Source: Chlorobiaceae bacterium (GTDB lineage Bacteria; Bacteroidota; Ignavibacteria; Ignavibacteriales; Ignavibacteriaceae). Taken from it: a stretch of DNA of 64,000 nt. The translations under genes were made by a program, and so were the position numbers. This document shows positions 27,406 through 35,666 of the stretch, one piece after another. Below the pieces are notes generated by a model. The model had not been told where the DNA came from. It saw nothing but the letters and a program-made list of their open reading frames with translations, and did no database searches. The number at the start of each line of letters is the position of its first letter. Within the stretch, counting starts at the first letter, position 1. Where the stretch lies: contig PNNF01000012.1 of the NCBI GenBank assembly GCA_013824085.1, forward strand, positions 1-64,000, given 5' to 3'.

Positions 27406-29208
27406 ATGAAACAGCGACTACTACTAATTCTATTTTTTTCGTTTTGTTCAATTGCATTAACTCAAGTAACTGAACAGCAGAGAAATAAATCTATTACTAC
27501 TGAAGAAATAAAAGCTCACATAGAATTTCTTGCGTCGGACAAAATGATGGGGAGATTGCCGGGAACTGAACAAGAGAGAATCACAGCCGATTACCTAAAA
27601 AATGAATTCATTTCTTACGGACTAAAAGCATTTCCGAATACAGATTATCTGCAAGACTTTAAGTTCAACAAAGGCGTTGACATTGATAAAAATAGTTCAT
27701 TTGAAATTACACTTAATGATAAAAAACAGACACTCGAGTTAAACAAAGATTTTGTCGTTCTCCCCTTCTCTGGAACTAATGATTTTGCCGCTGAAGTTGT
27801 TTTTGTTGGTTATGGAATCTCAGCTCCAAAATTAAATTGGGATGATTATGAAGGAATAGATGTTACTGACAAATTTGTAATTGCACTCAGAAATAATCCT
27901 GAGTATGATAATCCTCGTTCAACATTTGAGTCGCAATCGAGTCTTCGCACAAAAGCTTCTATTGCACAAAGTAAAGGTGCAAAAGGAATTATTTTCATCA
28001 ACGGACCTTTCCCACAATTGGACGAAGATAAATTTCCGGAAATTAGATACGACCGCGCTCCAGGTAATTTGAATTTTTCAGTTGTCTTTGCAAAGCGTGA
28101 ATCGATTGAAAAACTTTTTTCTAATCAAGGGTTAACTATTGAAACAGTTCAACAGAAAATGAAAGAGACGATGGTGCCAAATTCATTTTTGCTAAAGAAC
28201 ACAGAAATAAAAATTAAAACTGATGTCAAAGAAATAAATGCAACAGCAATAAATGTTTTTGGATATTTGGAAGGAAACGATCCGTTACTTAAAAATGAAT
28301 TTATCGTAATTGGCGCACACTTCGATCATCTCGGGATGGGCGATTACGGCTCATTGCACAGAGGACCAGAAAAATTAATTCACAATGGCGCTGACGATAA
28401 TGCTTCGGGTACGAGTGGAATATTAGAGTTAGCACAAAAATTTTCTGCAATGAAAAATGAATTAAAGAGAAGTATTATCTTTATCGGTTTTTCTGCTGAA
28501 GAACTTGGACTGCTTGGCTCAGATTATTTTGTAAAAAATCCTCCTATCCCTGTGGAACAGATGGTAATGATGGTGAACCTTGATATGATTGGTCGGCTGA
28601 ATGCTGAAAATAATTTAATCGTTTACGGAACTGGCACTTCACCTGAATTTAAAAATATTTTAAACGAAAAAAATAAATTTAATTTTAATTTAACATTTCA
28701 CGATGCAGGATTTGGCCCAAGCGATCACTCCTCATTTTATGCAAAAAATATCCCCGTACTTTTCTTTTTCACAGGAACTCATTCTGATTATCATCGCCCT
28801 TCTGATGATTTCGACAAAATTAATTTTCAAGGACAGCAAAATATTTTAACATACGTTTTTGAAGTTGTTAATCAGATCAATTCCAATAATGAAAAGCCTG
28901 TTTATGTAAACGTTCCAAGAAAAGAGAATGAAAGATCGGGAGCTTTGAGAGTATATGTTGGAACAATTCCAGATTTTAGTCATCAAGGCGAGGGCTTTAA
29001 GATATCAGGCGTTAATGAAGGTAGCCCCGCTAAGAAAGCAGGCATTCAAGCCGATGATGTTATAATCAGTTTTGGCGAGAGAAAAGTAAATAACATTTAT
29101 GATTATATGGCTGCAATGCAAAATTATGTTCCGGGAGATGTGGTAGAAGTTATTGTCAAAAGAAACAATGAAGAAGTTAAACTAAAATTGGAATTAGCCG
29201 GCAGATAG
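27406..29208 (+). CDS. Secreted M28-family zinc aminopeptidase with PA and PDZ domains
   Basis: 600 residues with a signal peptide (about 1-20). A PA-like domain inserts at about 110-240. The M28 catalytic core has the two-zinc ligands in order: H305 (GAHFDHLG), D330 (HNGADDNASG), E365/E366 (SAEELGLLGS), D393 (NLDMIGR) and H463 (HSDYHRPSDDFDKI). A PDZ domain occupies about 515-600 (GVNEGSPAKKAGIQADDVIIS). Such enzymes trim N-terminal residues from peptides in the periplasm or outside the cell. All ligands are intact, so it should be active. It pairs with the TolB-like propeller upstream, probably in peptide use. Confidence 0.94.
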   Translation: MKQRLLLILFFSFCSIALTQVTEQQRNKSITTEEIKAHIEFLASDKMMGRLPGTEQERITADYLKNEFISYGLKAFPNTDYLQDFKFNKGVDIDKNSSFEITLNDKKQTLELNKDFVVLPFSGTNDFAAEVVFVGYGISAPKLNWDDYEGIDVTDKFVIALRNNPEYDNPRSTFESQSSLRTKASIAQSKGAKGIIFINGPFPQLDEDKFPEIRYDRAPGNLNFSVVFAKRESIEKLFSNQGLTIETVQQKMKETMVPNSFLLKNTEIKIKTDVKEINATAINVFGYLEGNDPLLKNEFIVIGAHFDHLGMGDYGSLHRGPEKLIHNGADDNASGTSGILELAQKFSAMKNELKRSIIFIGFSAEELGLLGSDYFVKNPPIPVEQMVMMVNLDMIGRLNAENNLIVYGTGTSPEFKNILNEKNKFNFNLTFHDAGFGPSDHSSFYAKNIPVLFFFTGTHSDYHRPSDDFDKINFQGQQNILTYVFEVVNQINSNNEKPVYVNVPRKENERSGALRVYVGTIPDFSHQGEGFKISGVNEGSPAKKAGIQADDVIISFGERKVNNIYDYMAAMQNYVPGDVVEVIVKRNNEEVKLKLELAGR

Positions 29209-29259
29209 ATTTTAAAAATAATCTGCTTCTGATTTTTTGAAAATATTTTTTTTAAAACT

Positions 29260-29306
29260 AATAGAGCAATCATCCTCTAATAATTTTTTCTAATGATTGC
29301 TTTATT
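29260..29306 (+). terminator. Intrinsic terminator after the M28 peptidase gene
   Basis: AATAGAGCAATCAT (29260-29273) pairs with ATGATTGCTTTATT (29293-29306), a 14-base stem with one G-U pair and a 19-base loop, followed by a T-rich tract (CTAATTTTTATTATTTTT). It separates the peptidase gene from the next lipoprotein gene. A TATTTTTG box overlapping the tail could start the next transcript. Confidence 0.6.
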
Positions 29307-29393
29307 CTAATTTTTATTATTTTTGATTAATTGATAAATAATTTACAAGCAAATAATTGCCGATGTGAATAACTAATACATTGAGCTAGATAA

Positions 29394-30116
29394 ATGAAAC
29401 ACAAAATTATATTTCTTCTGGTTTGCATTATTCCTCTTCTTTCAACTGGATGCCTTCGCACATATTATCCCGCTTTGAATCATACAAATTCTACTCCAAT
29501 CTTTTTTGAAACTTCTGATACTACTCAGGAAAGTTCAAACTACTATGCTGCGGATGTAACAATTGCAAAAGGTAGTTATGAAGGTGAAAATGTTCAATTG
29601 CTGAAAGGTAGCTACACAATTGTAAACACAAAAAAACATTCAAATTTCAATAGCCGATTATTTGGTTATGCGGGAAATTATAAAGTCGTTGGCTTAAATA
29701 AATTTGACGGAACGAAGAGTGTATTCGGGCTGGGTGCAGATTTTAGTATGAACTTAAATTTTAAAATTCACAGACTAAAATTTGGATTAGGAATAACAGC
29801 TGGACTTACAAGTGAGTTTGGCGAATATTATCTCTTTAGAAAAAATGCTGATGAAGAAGGACTAATCCATCAAACGCAGAGTTTAGTTTTTATTTCACTC
29901 TCTCTCTTCCCTGTTGTCGCATACCAAATTACAGATTCATCAATTCTATCTGCACAAATAAATTTAGGACTTCCCGGATTTTTATCTCCAACTCTTCTCT
30001 TGAATAGTGGCGACTACATCTACTCATTCTCTTTTATTCCTTACTTTGGCGGAGATGACAACATTCAGATCGGCAGACTTGTATTTGGTATTGGAATGAA
30101 TCTAAATTTATTTTGA
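29394..30116 (+). CDS. Uncharacterised lipoprotein with predicted beta-barrel-like body
   Basis: 240 residues. A lipoprotein signal has lipobox LLSTGC (Cys20) followed by LRTYYPALNHT. The rest is rich in alternating hydrophobic strands with glycine and aromatic residues (FGLGADFSMNLNFKIHRLKFGLGITAGL; FGIGMNLNLF at the end), as in small outer-membrane barrels. I do not recognise the family. It stands alone between a terminator and a long non-coding gap, so it probably has its own promoter. Function unknown. Confidence 0.75.
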   Translation: MKHKIIFLLVCIIPLLSTGCLRTYYPALNHTNSTPIFFETSDTTQESSNYYAADVTIAKGSYEGENVQLLKGSYTIVNTKKHSNFNSRLFGYAGNYKVVGLNKFDGTKSVFGLGADFSMNLNFKIHRLKFGLGITAGLTSEFGEYYLFRKNADEEGLIHQTQSLVFISLSLFPVVAYQITDSSILSAQINLGLPGFLSPTLLLNSGDYIYSFSFIPYFGGDDNIQIGRLVFGIGMNLNLF

Positions 30117-30432
30117 TTCATAATTAATGAAGAACGGAAAATATTTTCTTCAAAAAATATCTAACTACAATTTTTTCTCTACGAAAAAATAATATATTTC
30201 TAAATCCTTCGGATTAAACTTCTCATTGCTGTTGTGCAATGCAAAACATCTCGATTCTTAAGCACGTGAGACTCATCCTAAGACTGATTTCAGAGTCAGG
30301 TAGCTTATCTTACTAAGAGATTTTTAAAAGTCTCCTGCTTTCTCTAATAAAGTTATATTAAACGATTCTTGAAATATTTTTCTTACAATCATAAATTCTT
30401 TTCCTAATTTTCGGAAATAAAATGAGAATGAA
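30117..30432 (+). other. Non-coding, hairpin-rich leader upstream of AMP nucleosidase
   Basis: 316 bases with no real reading frame. Several short stems follow one another: AATCC/GGATT with a TTC loop (30203-30215), CATTGC/GCAATG with a six-base loop (30224-30241), GACTC/GAGTC further on, GAGA/TCTC with flanking AU pairs, and TTTCC/GGAAA just before the start codon. The region may be a long 5' leader of amn. No known riboswitch class was recognised. A four-codon reading frame (30422-30436) ends across the amn start codon. Confidence 0.4.
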
Positions 30433-31206
30433 ATGAAAACAAAATTAGAGATAGCGAAAAACTGGTTACCGCGTTACACAGGCACAAAAATTGACGATTT
30501 TGGAGATTATCTTTTGCTAACAAATTTTCAAAATTATGTTGTGAAGTTTGCAGAAAAATTTAATTGTGATATTCAAGGAAGTAGCCGTCCAATGCAGACC
30601 GCTACAAATTCGTCTGGCTTAACGATAATAAATTTTGGAATAGGTTCAGCCAACGCAGCAACAATTATGGATCTACTTGTCGCCAGAAATCCTAAAGGAG
30701 TTTTGTTCCTCGGCAAATGTGGAGGATTAAAAGAGTCAACTGAAATTGGGCATTTTATACTTCCAACAGCAGCTATCAGAGGCGAAGGAACAAGCAACGA
30801 TTATTTACCAACTGAAGTTCCCGCACTTCCCTCTTTTAAGATTCATAAATTCATCTCTGAAAAATTAATAAAAAAGAATTTGGAATATAGAACGGGTGTA
30901 ATTTACACCACTAACAGACGTGTTTGGGAGTGGGACGAAGATTTTAAGAATTACTTACGCAGGCTTTATACATTAGGCATCGATATGGAAACTGCAACAC
31001 TCTTTATAGTTGGACTTGTAAATTCAATTCCGCGCGGTGCATTGTTATTGGTCTCTGATATTCCGATGTTGCCTGAAGGAGTGAAGACTGAAGAGTCAGA
31101 TGTTATTGTTACGCAAAAATTTTCTAAACTACATTTGGAAATCGGAATTGAAGCAATGACAGAGATTGGAGAAAAAGGGGAACAGATAAAACATTTCAAG
31201 TATTGA
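30433..31206 (+). CDS. amn: AMP nucleosidase
   Basis: 257 residues. It belongs to the nucleoside phosphorylase-fold family that splits AMP into adenine and ribose 5-phosphate, in the short form found in Bacteroidota, which lacks the extra N-terminal regulatory domain of the Escherichia coli enzyme. Motifs seen: INFGIGSANAATIMDLL, FLGKCGGLK, GHFILPTAAIRGEGTSNDYLP and the nucleobase/ribose-binding segment GIDMETATLF. It stands alone with a strong terminator right behind it and a long structured gap in front, so expression may be controlled through the leader. It fits with the other purine salvage genes in the window. Confidence 0.94.
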   Translation: MKTKLEIAKNWLPRYTGTKIDDFGDYLLLTNFQNYVVKFAEKFNCDIQGSSRPMQTATNSSGLTIINFGIGSANAATIMDLLVARNPKGVLFLGKCGGLKESTEIGHFILPTAAIRGEGTSNDYLPTEVPALPSFKIHKFISEKLIKKNLEYRTGVIYTTNRRVWEWDEDFKNYLRRLYTLGIDMETATLFIVGLVNSIPRGALLLVSDIPMLPEGVKTEESDVIVTQKFSKLHLEIGIEAMTEIGEKGEQIKHFKY

Positions 31207-31226
31207 GCAATTCAATTTAAAATGAA

Positions 31227-31257
31227 AAACCCGCTCGGTATGCGGGTTTATTTTTTT
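31227..31257 (+). terminator. Strong intrinsic terminator, amn (works from both sides)
   Basis: AAACCCGC (31227-31234) and GCGGGTTT (31242-31249) form a perfect eight-base, GC-rich stem with a seven-base loop, followed by ATTTTTTT. This is a textbook intrinsic terminator for amn. On the minus strand the same stem lies just after tRNA-Phe and can end that transcript too, although the following T-run is shorter. Confidence 0.9.
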
Positions 31258-31258
31258 G

Positions 31259-31331
31259 TGGGCAGGGAGGGAATTGAACCCCCGACACATGGATTTTCAG
31301 TCCATTGCTCTACCGACTGAGCTACCTGCCC
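31259..31331 (-). tRNA. tRNA-Phe (anticodon GAA)
   Basis: A 73-base cloverleaf on the minus strand. The acceptor stem GGGCAGG pairs with CCTGCCC, the D arm reads GCTCAGTCGGTAGAGC, the anticodon stem ATGGA/TCCAT encloses CTGAAAA (anticodon GAA), the variable loop is GTGTC and the T arm is GGGGGTTCAATTCCCTC. The discriminator base is A. CCA is not encoded, so it must be added afterwards. The anticodon and the ACTGAAAATCC core are characteristic of phenylalanine tRNAs. Confidence 0.97.
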
Positions 31332-31348
31332 CAACAAAAAATAGAATA

Positions 31349-31379
31349 CAAACTTAAGGAATTGAAAAGAGATTTCAAA
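31349..31379 (-). promoter_or_regulatory. Promoter of tRNA-Phe, exact Bacteroidota consensus
   Basis: On the minus strand the sequence reads TTTG, 19 bases, TAAGTTTG. This matches the Bacteroidota primary sigma consensus (TTTG, 19-21 bases, TAnnTTTG) without a mismatch. The -7 box ends 17 bases before the tRNA 5' end, giving a leader of about ten bases. Confidence 0.85.
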
Positions 31380-31400
31380 TTAATTTTAAATATTTATTTC

Positions 31401-31691
31401 TCAACTTACAACTTCTGTATGAAGAGCAATTTCTTGCAGAATTGTAGAAACCTTAAAACATTTTGTTAGCTCTCCAAAAAAAACTGTTGCTCTCCCTTTT
31501 ACGTGAACTTCAAACGCAAAATTTCTTGCCTCTTCAAAAGTGCATCTGGTTGCTTTTATTAATTGAGTTATCACTTCGTCAAACGTGTGCCAATCATCAT
31601 TGTAAAGGACAACTTTAGAAAGTGTAGCTTCTTCAGTAGTCGCTTCTACTTCAATTTTTATTTTAGTATTTCTATCAATTTTTATTTCCAT
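31401..31691 (-). CDS. clpS: ATP-dependent Clp protease adaptor
   Basis: 96 residues from the ATG at 31691; a TTG two codons upstream is less likely. ClpS delivers N-degron proteins to the ClpA or ClpC unfoldase. The family core is plain: KVVLYNDDWHTFDEVITQLIKATRCTFEEARNFAFEVHVKGRATVFFGE, including the D-D-H substrate-pocket residues. The N-terminal tail (about 25 residues, lysine/glutamate rich) is the usual flexible extension. It stands alone, convergent with nothing, and lies between tRNA-Phe and the divergent etfB gene. Confidence 0.94.
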   Translation of the reverse strand: MEIKIDRNTKIKIEVEATTEEATLSKVVLYNDDWHTFDEVITQLIKATRCTFEEARNFAFEVHVKGRATVFFGELTKCFKVSTILQEIALHTEVVS

Positions 31692-31765
31692 ACACAAAGA
31701 TAATTTACTTGTTCAAGGATTGAAAATATTTTTTCATTTGTTAGAAAATAAATTCGAGTTTCATC

Positions 31766-31773
31766 TAACTTTG
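31766..31773 (+). promoter_or_regulatory. Possible -7 box for etfBA
   Basis: TAACTTTG matches TAnnTTTG. The nearest upstream TTTG (31737-31740) is 25 bases away, longer than the usual 19-21, so only half of the promoter is well supported. It would give a leader of about 58 bases. Confidence 0.35.
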
Positions 31774-31828
31774 TTTGATTAATCAGCTCACAATTCCTAT
31801 TTTCAAATAATTAATTTCAGAATTTTAC

Positions 31829-31833
31829 GGAGG
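31829..31833 (+). promoter_or_regulatory. Ribosome binding site that fixes the GTG start of etfB
   Basis: GGAGG sits four bases before the GTG at 31838 and there is no nearby in-frame ATG, so the GTG is very likely the true start. The site also shows that this organism uses Shine-Dalgarno pairing for some genes. Confidence 0.75.
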
Positions 31834-31837
31834 CACT

Positions 31838-32584
31838 GTGAAAATAGTAGTTTGTGTAAGTCATGTTCCTGACACTGCTACAAAAATAAAAATTTCTGCT
31901 GATGAAAAAAATATAGATTCAGCGGGTGTTAGTTATGTTATTAATCCTTACGATGAGTTTGCAATTGAAGAGGCATTAAAAACAAAAGAAAAAATTGGCG
32001 GAGAAGTTTACGTCGTAACTATAGGAAACGAAGCCGCAAAAGAATCTTTAAGAAAAGCTTTAGCGATGGGCGCAGATGAAGCTATCCATTTAAAGTATGA
32101 CGGATATTTGGATTCCTTAAACGTTGCAAAAAATTTGGCTGAAGAGATAAAAAGCTTAAACAGTCAACTCGTCTTCATGGGAAAACAATCGATTGATTTT
32201 GATAACTGTGTCGTTCCTCAAATGACCGCAGAATTACTTGACTATAACTCTATTTCAGTCTGTGTCTCTTTCAGTCTTGATGGAAACAAAGTTACTTGTG
32301 AAAGAGAAATTGAAGGTGGAAAAGAAGTTGTTGAATCACAACTGCCAATAATTGTAGGTGCTCAAAAGGGCTTGAATGAGCCTCGCTACGCTTCTTTAAA
32401 AGGAATTATGGCAGCGAAGAAAAAAACTATTCAAGAAAAAAATTGCACTTTTACAAATAATTCAGTCGAATTAATAAAAATTAAAAAACCTGCCTCTAAA
32501 AATCCGGGAAGAATTTTAGGAACTGATGTATCTGTAGTTCCTGAACTGGTCAGATTATTAAGAGAAGAAGCAAAGGCAATTTAA
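31838..32584 (+). CDS. etfB: Electron transfer flavoprotein, beta subunit
   Basis: 248 residues, GTG start with GGAGG four bases upstream. With EtfA it forms a FAD-containing heterodimer that carries electrons from acyl-CoA dehydrogenases and similar enzymes to the respiratory chain. Motifs: VCVSHVPDTATKIKI at the start, INPYDEFAIEEAL, ALAMGADEAIHL, and the signature-like REIEGGKEVVESQLPIIVGAQKGLNEPRYASLKGIMAAKKK. Length is typical. etfA follows after nine bases. No electron-bifurcating partner such as Bcd or a Fix protein is adjacent. Confidence 0.96.
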   Translation: MKIVVCVSHVPDTATKIKISADEKNIDSAGVSYVINPYDEFAIEEALKTKEKIGGEVYVVTIGNEAAKESLRKALAMGADEAIHLKYDGYLDSLNVAKNLAEEIKSLNSQLVFMGKQSIDFDNCVVPQMTAELLDYNSISVCVSFSLDGNKVTCEREIEGGKEVVESQLPIIVGAQKGLNEPRYASLKGIMAAKKKTIQEKNCTFTNNSVELIKIKKPASKNPGRILGTDVSVVPELVRLLREEAKAI

Positions 32585-32593
32585 AGGAGAAGT

Positions 32594-33562
32594 ATGTCAA
32601 ACAAAATTTTAGTTTTTTTAGAACAAAGAAACGGACAAATAAAAAAATCGTCTTTTGAAGTTGCATCCAAAGGGCTTGAACTTGCTACAAAATTAAATTA
32701 TGAAATTTCATTTGTTACTATTGGTTCAGAAATAAGCAACTCAAGTGACTTAAAAGAATTTGGAGTTAGTGAATTAGTTCACTTGAAGAATTCCAATTTG
32801 AGTGAATATTCTTCATCGGCTTACACTCAATTATTGAAAAATTTTGCACTTGAAAATAAGGCTACAATATTGCTCTTTTCAAACACAGCTATGGGAAAAG
32901 ATTTATCACCAAGATTAGCAGTAAAATTAAATGCTGGAGTGATGTCAGACTTGATAGCCCTTGAGATTTCTGGAACTGAGCTAATTGGAACAAGGCCTAT
33001 TTACGCAGGTAAAGCGTTGGAAGAAATAAAATTAGTTTCTGATTTCAAAGTTTTAACTCTTCGTCCAAATGTTTTTAAGGCGGAAAAAAGAGAAACTGCT
33101 TCATTTAGTGTAAATCTGAAAGAAATTGCAGAAGTTGATCTAAGCACAAAAGTTGTAGAAATAAAAAAATCTTCTGGAAAAATTGATGTTGCTGAAGCCG
33201 ATATAATTGTCTCCGGAGGACGTGGTCTAAAAGGTCCAGAAAATTTTCCATTAGTGGAGCAATTAGCCGAAGTATTGGGAGCAGCAGTGGGAGCATCTCG
33301 AGCAGTAGTTGATGCTGGTTGGAGATCTCATTCGGAGCAAGTTGGACAAACAGGAAAAACTGTCTCACCAACTCTCTATTTTGCACTCGGAATTTCGGGA
33401 GCAATTCAGCATTTGGCGGGAATGTCCACATCCAAATATATCGTTGCTATAAATAAAGATAAAGATGCTCCGATATTTTCAATTGCTGATTATGGTATAG
33501 TTGGTGATGTTTTAGAGATATTACCTGTATTAACTGAAGAGATAAAAAAGATTAAATCATAA
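32594..33562 (+). CDS. etfA: Electron transfer flavoprotein, alpha subunit
   Basis: 322 residues, preceded by AAAGGAG. The C-terminal FAD-binding domain is clear: GGRGLKGPENFPLVEQLAEVLGAAVGASRAVVDAGW, then QVGQTGKTVSPTLYFALGISGAIQHLAGM, then IVAINKDKDAPIFSIADYGIVGD. The N-terminal domain is the usual nucleotide-fold. It is the partner of EtfB just upstream. The pair is followed by a bifunctional-nuclease gene 14 bases later, probably in one transcript. Confidence 0.97.
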   Translation: MSNKILVFLEQRNGQIKKSSFEVASKGLELATKLNYEISFVTIGSEISNSSDLKEFGVSELVHLKNSNLSEYSSSAYTQLLKNFALENKATILLFSNTAMGKDLSPRLAVKLNAGVMSDLIALEISGTELIGTRPIYAGKALEEIKLVSDFKVLTLRPNVFKAEKRETASFSVNLKEIAEVDLSTKVVEIKKSSGKIDVAEADIIVSGGRGLKGPENFPLVEQLAEVLGAAVGASRAVVDAGWRSHSEQVGQTGKTVSPTLYFALGISGAIQHLAGMSTSKYIVAINKDKDAPIFSIADYGIVGDVLEILPVLTEEIKKIKS

Positions 33563-33576
33563 GGAGTTACTGAGTT

Positions 33577-34185
33577 TTGAATAAAGTTGAATGCGAAATT
33601 ATGGGTATCTCTGCTAATCCCGCAACAGGCGGAGCATTTGCACTTTTATTAAAGGAAGTCGATGGCAATCGTAGGCTTCCAATTATTATTGGTCAGCCGG
33701 AAGCAAATGCTATCGCAATTCAAATTGAAGGTTATAAACCACCTAGACCGCTAACTCACGATTTATTGAAAAATGTGATAGATAATTTGGGAGCAACTGT
33801 TGTTGAAGTGGTTATTACTGAATTAAGAGACAATACATTTTATGCGAAAGTTTTAGTTGATGTCTCTTCTTTAACCAACGAAATAGACGCCAGACCAAGT
33901 GACGCAATTGCTTTAGCTTTGAGAGCAAACGCTCCAATTTTTGTGAGCGATTTAGTTTTAGAAATAGCCGGGTTTACTCCTTCAAAAGAAGCAGATCCGT
34001 TTGTTGACGAAAATTTATTAGATGAGAAAGAAGAAAAAGAGCAAAAAGATCCTGAAGGGTTCAAGACCAAAGAGAGCAAAATTGCAAAATTACAAAATTT
34101 GCTTAGGGAAGCTCTTGAGAATGAAGATTATGAGAGAGCAGCCAACTTAAGAGACGAAATAAAAAAATTAACGGATATTAATTAG
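33577..34185 (+). CDS. Bifunctional nuclease (DUF151) domain protein with UvrB/C-like C-terminal motif
   Basis: 202 residues from a TTG at 33577, supported by AAGGAG at 33561-33566. Residues about 1-130 form the BFN/DUF151 domain (VECEIMGISANPATGGAFALLLKEVDGNRRLPIIIGQPEANAIAIQ; DARPSDAIALALRANAPIFV). Residues about 162-200 (KESKIAKLQNLLREALENEDYERAANLRDEI) match the UvrB/UvrC interaction motif, a two-helix hairpin. The acidic stretch between them is a linker. Proteins with this layout are widespread in Bacteroidota and Chlorobiota; a nuclease activity was reported for plant homologues, but the bacterial role is unclear. Its stop codon overlaps the convergent DUF2851 gene by four bases. Confidence 0.9.
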   Translation: MNKVECEIMGISANPATGGAFALLLKEVDGNRRLPIIIGQPEANAIAIQIEGYKPPRPLTHDLLKNVIDNLGATVVEVVITELRDNTFYAKVLVDVSSLTNEIDARPSDAIALALRANAPIFVSDLVLEIAGFTPSKEADPFVDENLLDEKEEKEQKDPEGFKTKESKIAKLQNLLREALENEDYERAANLRDEIKKLTDIN

Positions 34186-35666
34186 ATAAAAACTTTTTGT
34201 CCAATCTTGCATTCGGAACATTTATCTTTTGTGCAAAAAGATCTAAATAGTTCAATCATTCCTTGATAATAAACTGTTCTTTTAGATGCATCAATTAAAT
34301 TTAGTGATTCGGAAATTTCTTTCACTAAGTTGTTCTCAGTATTTAGGATAACATCGGATAATACTCTCAATATTTTTTGTGAACAATGCTTCTTCCCTGT
34401 TAACTCAAAATAGACATAAACGAATGGAAGAATTACATTAGCCAAAATCTCATCTGCTCTACTGCTTCCAATAAAATATTTTATATCTTCTGCAGCCGGT
34501 TTGTCGAACACAAAATGTTTCACCCAATATCCATCAGCCGGAATAACAAAAAGATTTCTAACCGAATTGATCAATACTTTGTGATTATGAATTTCAATAA
34601 ACTTTTTTAACATCACATTGATAAGATCATGCTTTATTATTTTATGCAAAATTCTTGCACCACCAGCAATTCTTATTGTTGGGAAATTTTGTGGACGCAA
34701 TCTAAAAAAATGCCAATCAGTTTCTTCAAATTTTACACCATCATACTTGGGTCTTATCTCACCCCAACGTTGTGCCAAATATCGTGAATATTCTGATGTC
34801 TCTTCATCTTTCAAATTACTTAAGTCGGGTATCAAGCCGCCAACATTGAACAATATCGATTCTATAGTTCGAACATAATTTTCATCTTCTCGAAACGATT
34901 TAAGAAATTGTACATTCACTGATTGAGATAATTTCAACATTATAGTTTTATTTTGTGAATATCCTAAAGCTTCGAAAATATCTTCATAGAAAAGTTGTTC
35001 AAGTATTTCTTTCTTATTCAAATCCTGAAAAGTAATTTTTCTTTCGAGGTACGATTGAGGAAGGTCGTAACGAACATCCGGCTCTTTTATTTTAAGCTCG
35101 CTTAGATAAATTAACTCACGAATTCTGTGGATCATCTTCTCACATTTTTTCTTGAATCGAGCAATCCCTAATTCGTGTAAAAAATCGAGTTTAAATTTTT
35201 CATCAGTTAATTCTGAGAGTTGATGACATGGAATTTTATTCGTTTTAAATTTATGACTTCCATCATCAGCCATTGTCAATTTTTGTTTTTCTACTTCGCT
35301 CAAAAAATCGAATAAAGAGACACTTACAATTCTTCTACCATCTTGCGTATAAACATAATTGTGTCTTGAGTCGCCTTTAAGAACAACGTGAAGAATCACT
35401 TTATTGAAACGCTTGTTAATATTATGTCCGTGAGATTTCCAATCTGAATTACAATTCTCGATTTCAACATCACCGATAAAAGTAAAATTACCTATCTTGA
35501 TACGTGCATTGAGAAAATCGGGTCCGCCTAATTCCGTATTTTCATCCCCGACAAAATTTACTTCTACTTTTTGTTCATCCGAAGTTTCTAGTGCTCTGTT
35601 AAATTTTTGATTTTTCCATAGTTCGCGAAGAAATTTTTCTTGAATCCTTGATTCAGTCGTATTCAT
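34182..35666 (-). CDS. DUF2851 family protein
   Basis: 494 residues. The N-terminal part (LRELWKNQKFNRALETSDEQKVEV ... ELGGPDFLNARIKIGNFTFIGDVEIENCNSDWKSHGHN) and the C-terminal cysteine cluster FCTKDKCSECKIGQKV identify DUF2851, a family almost confined to the Bacteroidota/Chlorobiota group. The early GPDF ... GDVEI ... W region looks like the PD-(D/E)XK nuclease-like core that some database models suggest for related families, but this is not established. No signal peptide. The cysteines could bind a metal. The gene is alone and convergent with the BFN protein. Confidence 0.85.
   Translation of the reverse strand: MNTTESRIQEKFLRELWKNQKFNRALETSDEQKVEVNFVGDENTELGGPDFLNARIKIGNFTFIGDVEIENCNSDWKSHGHNINKRFNKVILHVVLKGDSRHNYVYTQDGRRIVSVSLFDFLSEVEKQKLTMADDGSHKFKTNKIPCHQLSELTDEKFKLDFLHELGIARFKKKCEKMIHRIRELIYLSELKIKEPDVRYDLPQSYLERKITFQDLNKKEILEQLFYEDIFEALGYSQNKTIMLKLSQSVNVQFLKSFREDENYVRTIESILFNVGGLIPDLSNLKDEETSEYSRYLAQRWGEIRPKYDGVKFEETDWHFFRLRPQNFPTIRIAGGARILHKIIKHDLINVMLKKFIEIHNHKVLINSVRNLFVIPADGYWVKHFVFDKPAAEDIKYFIGSSRADEILANVILPFVYVYFELTGKKHCSQKILRVLSDVILNTENNLVKEISESLNLIDASKRTVYYQGMIELFRSFCTKDKCSECKIGQKVFI

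Noticed and set aside
31695-31702. TATCTTTG as the clpS promoter
   Set aside because: It matches TAnnTTTG on the minus strand but would start transcription at or inside the ATG, and no -33 element lies at the right distance.
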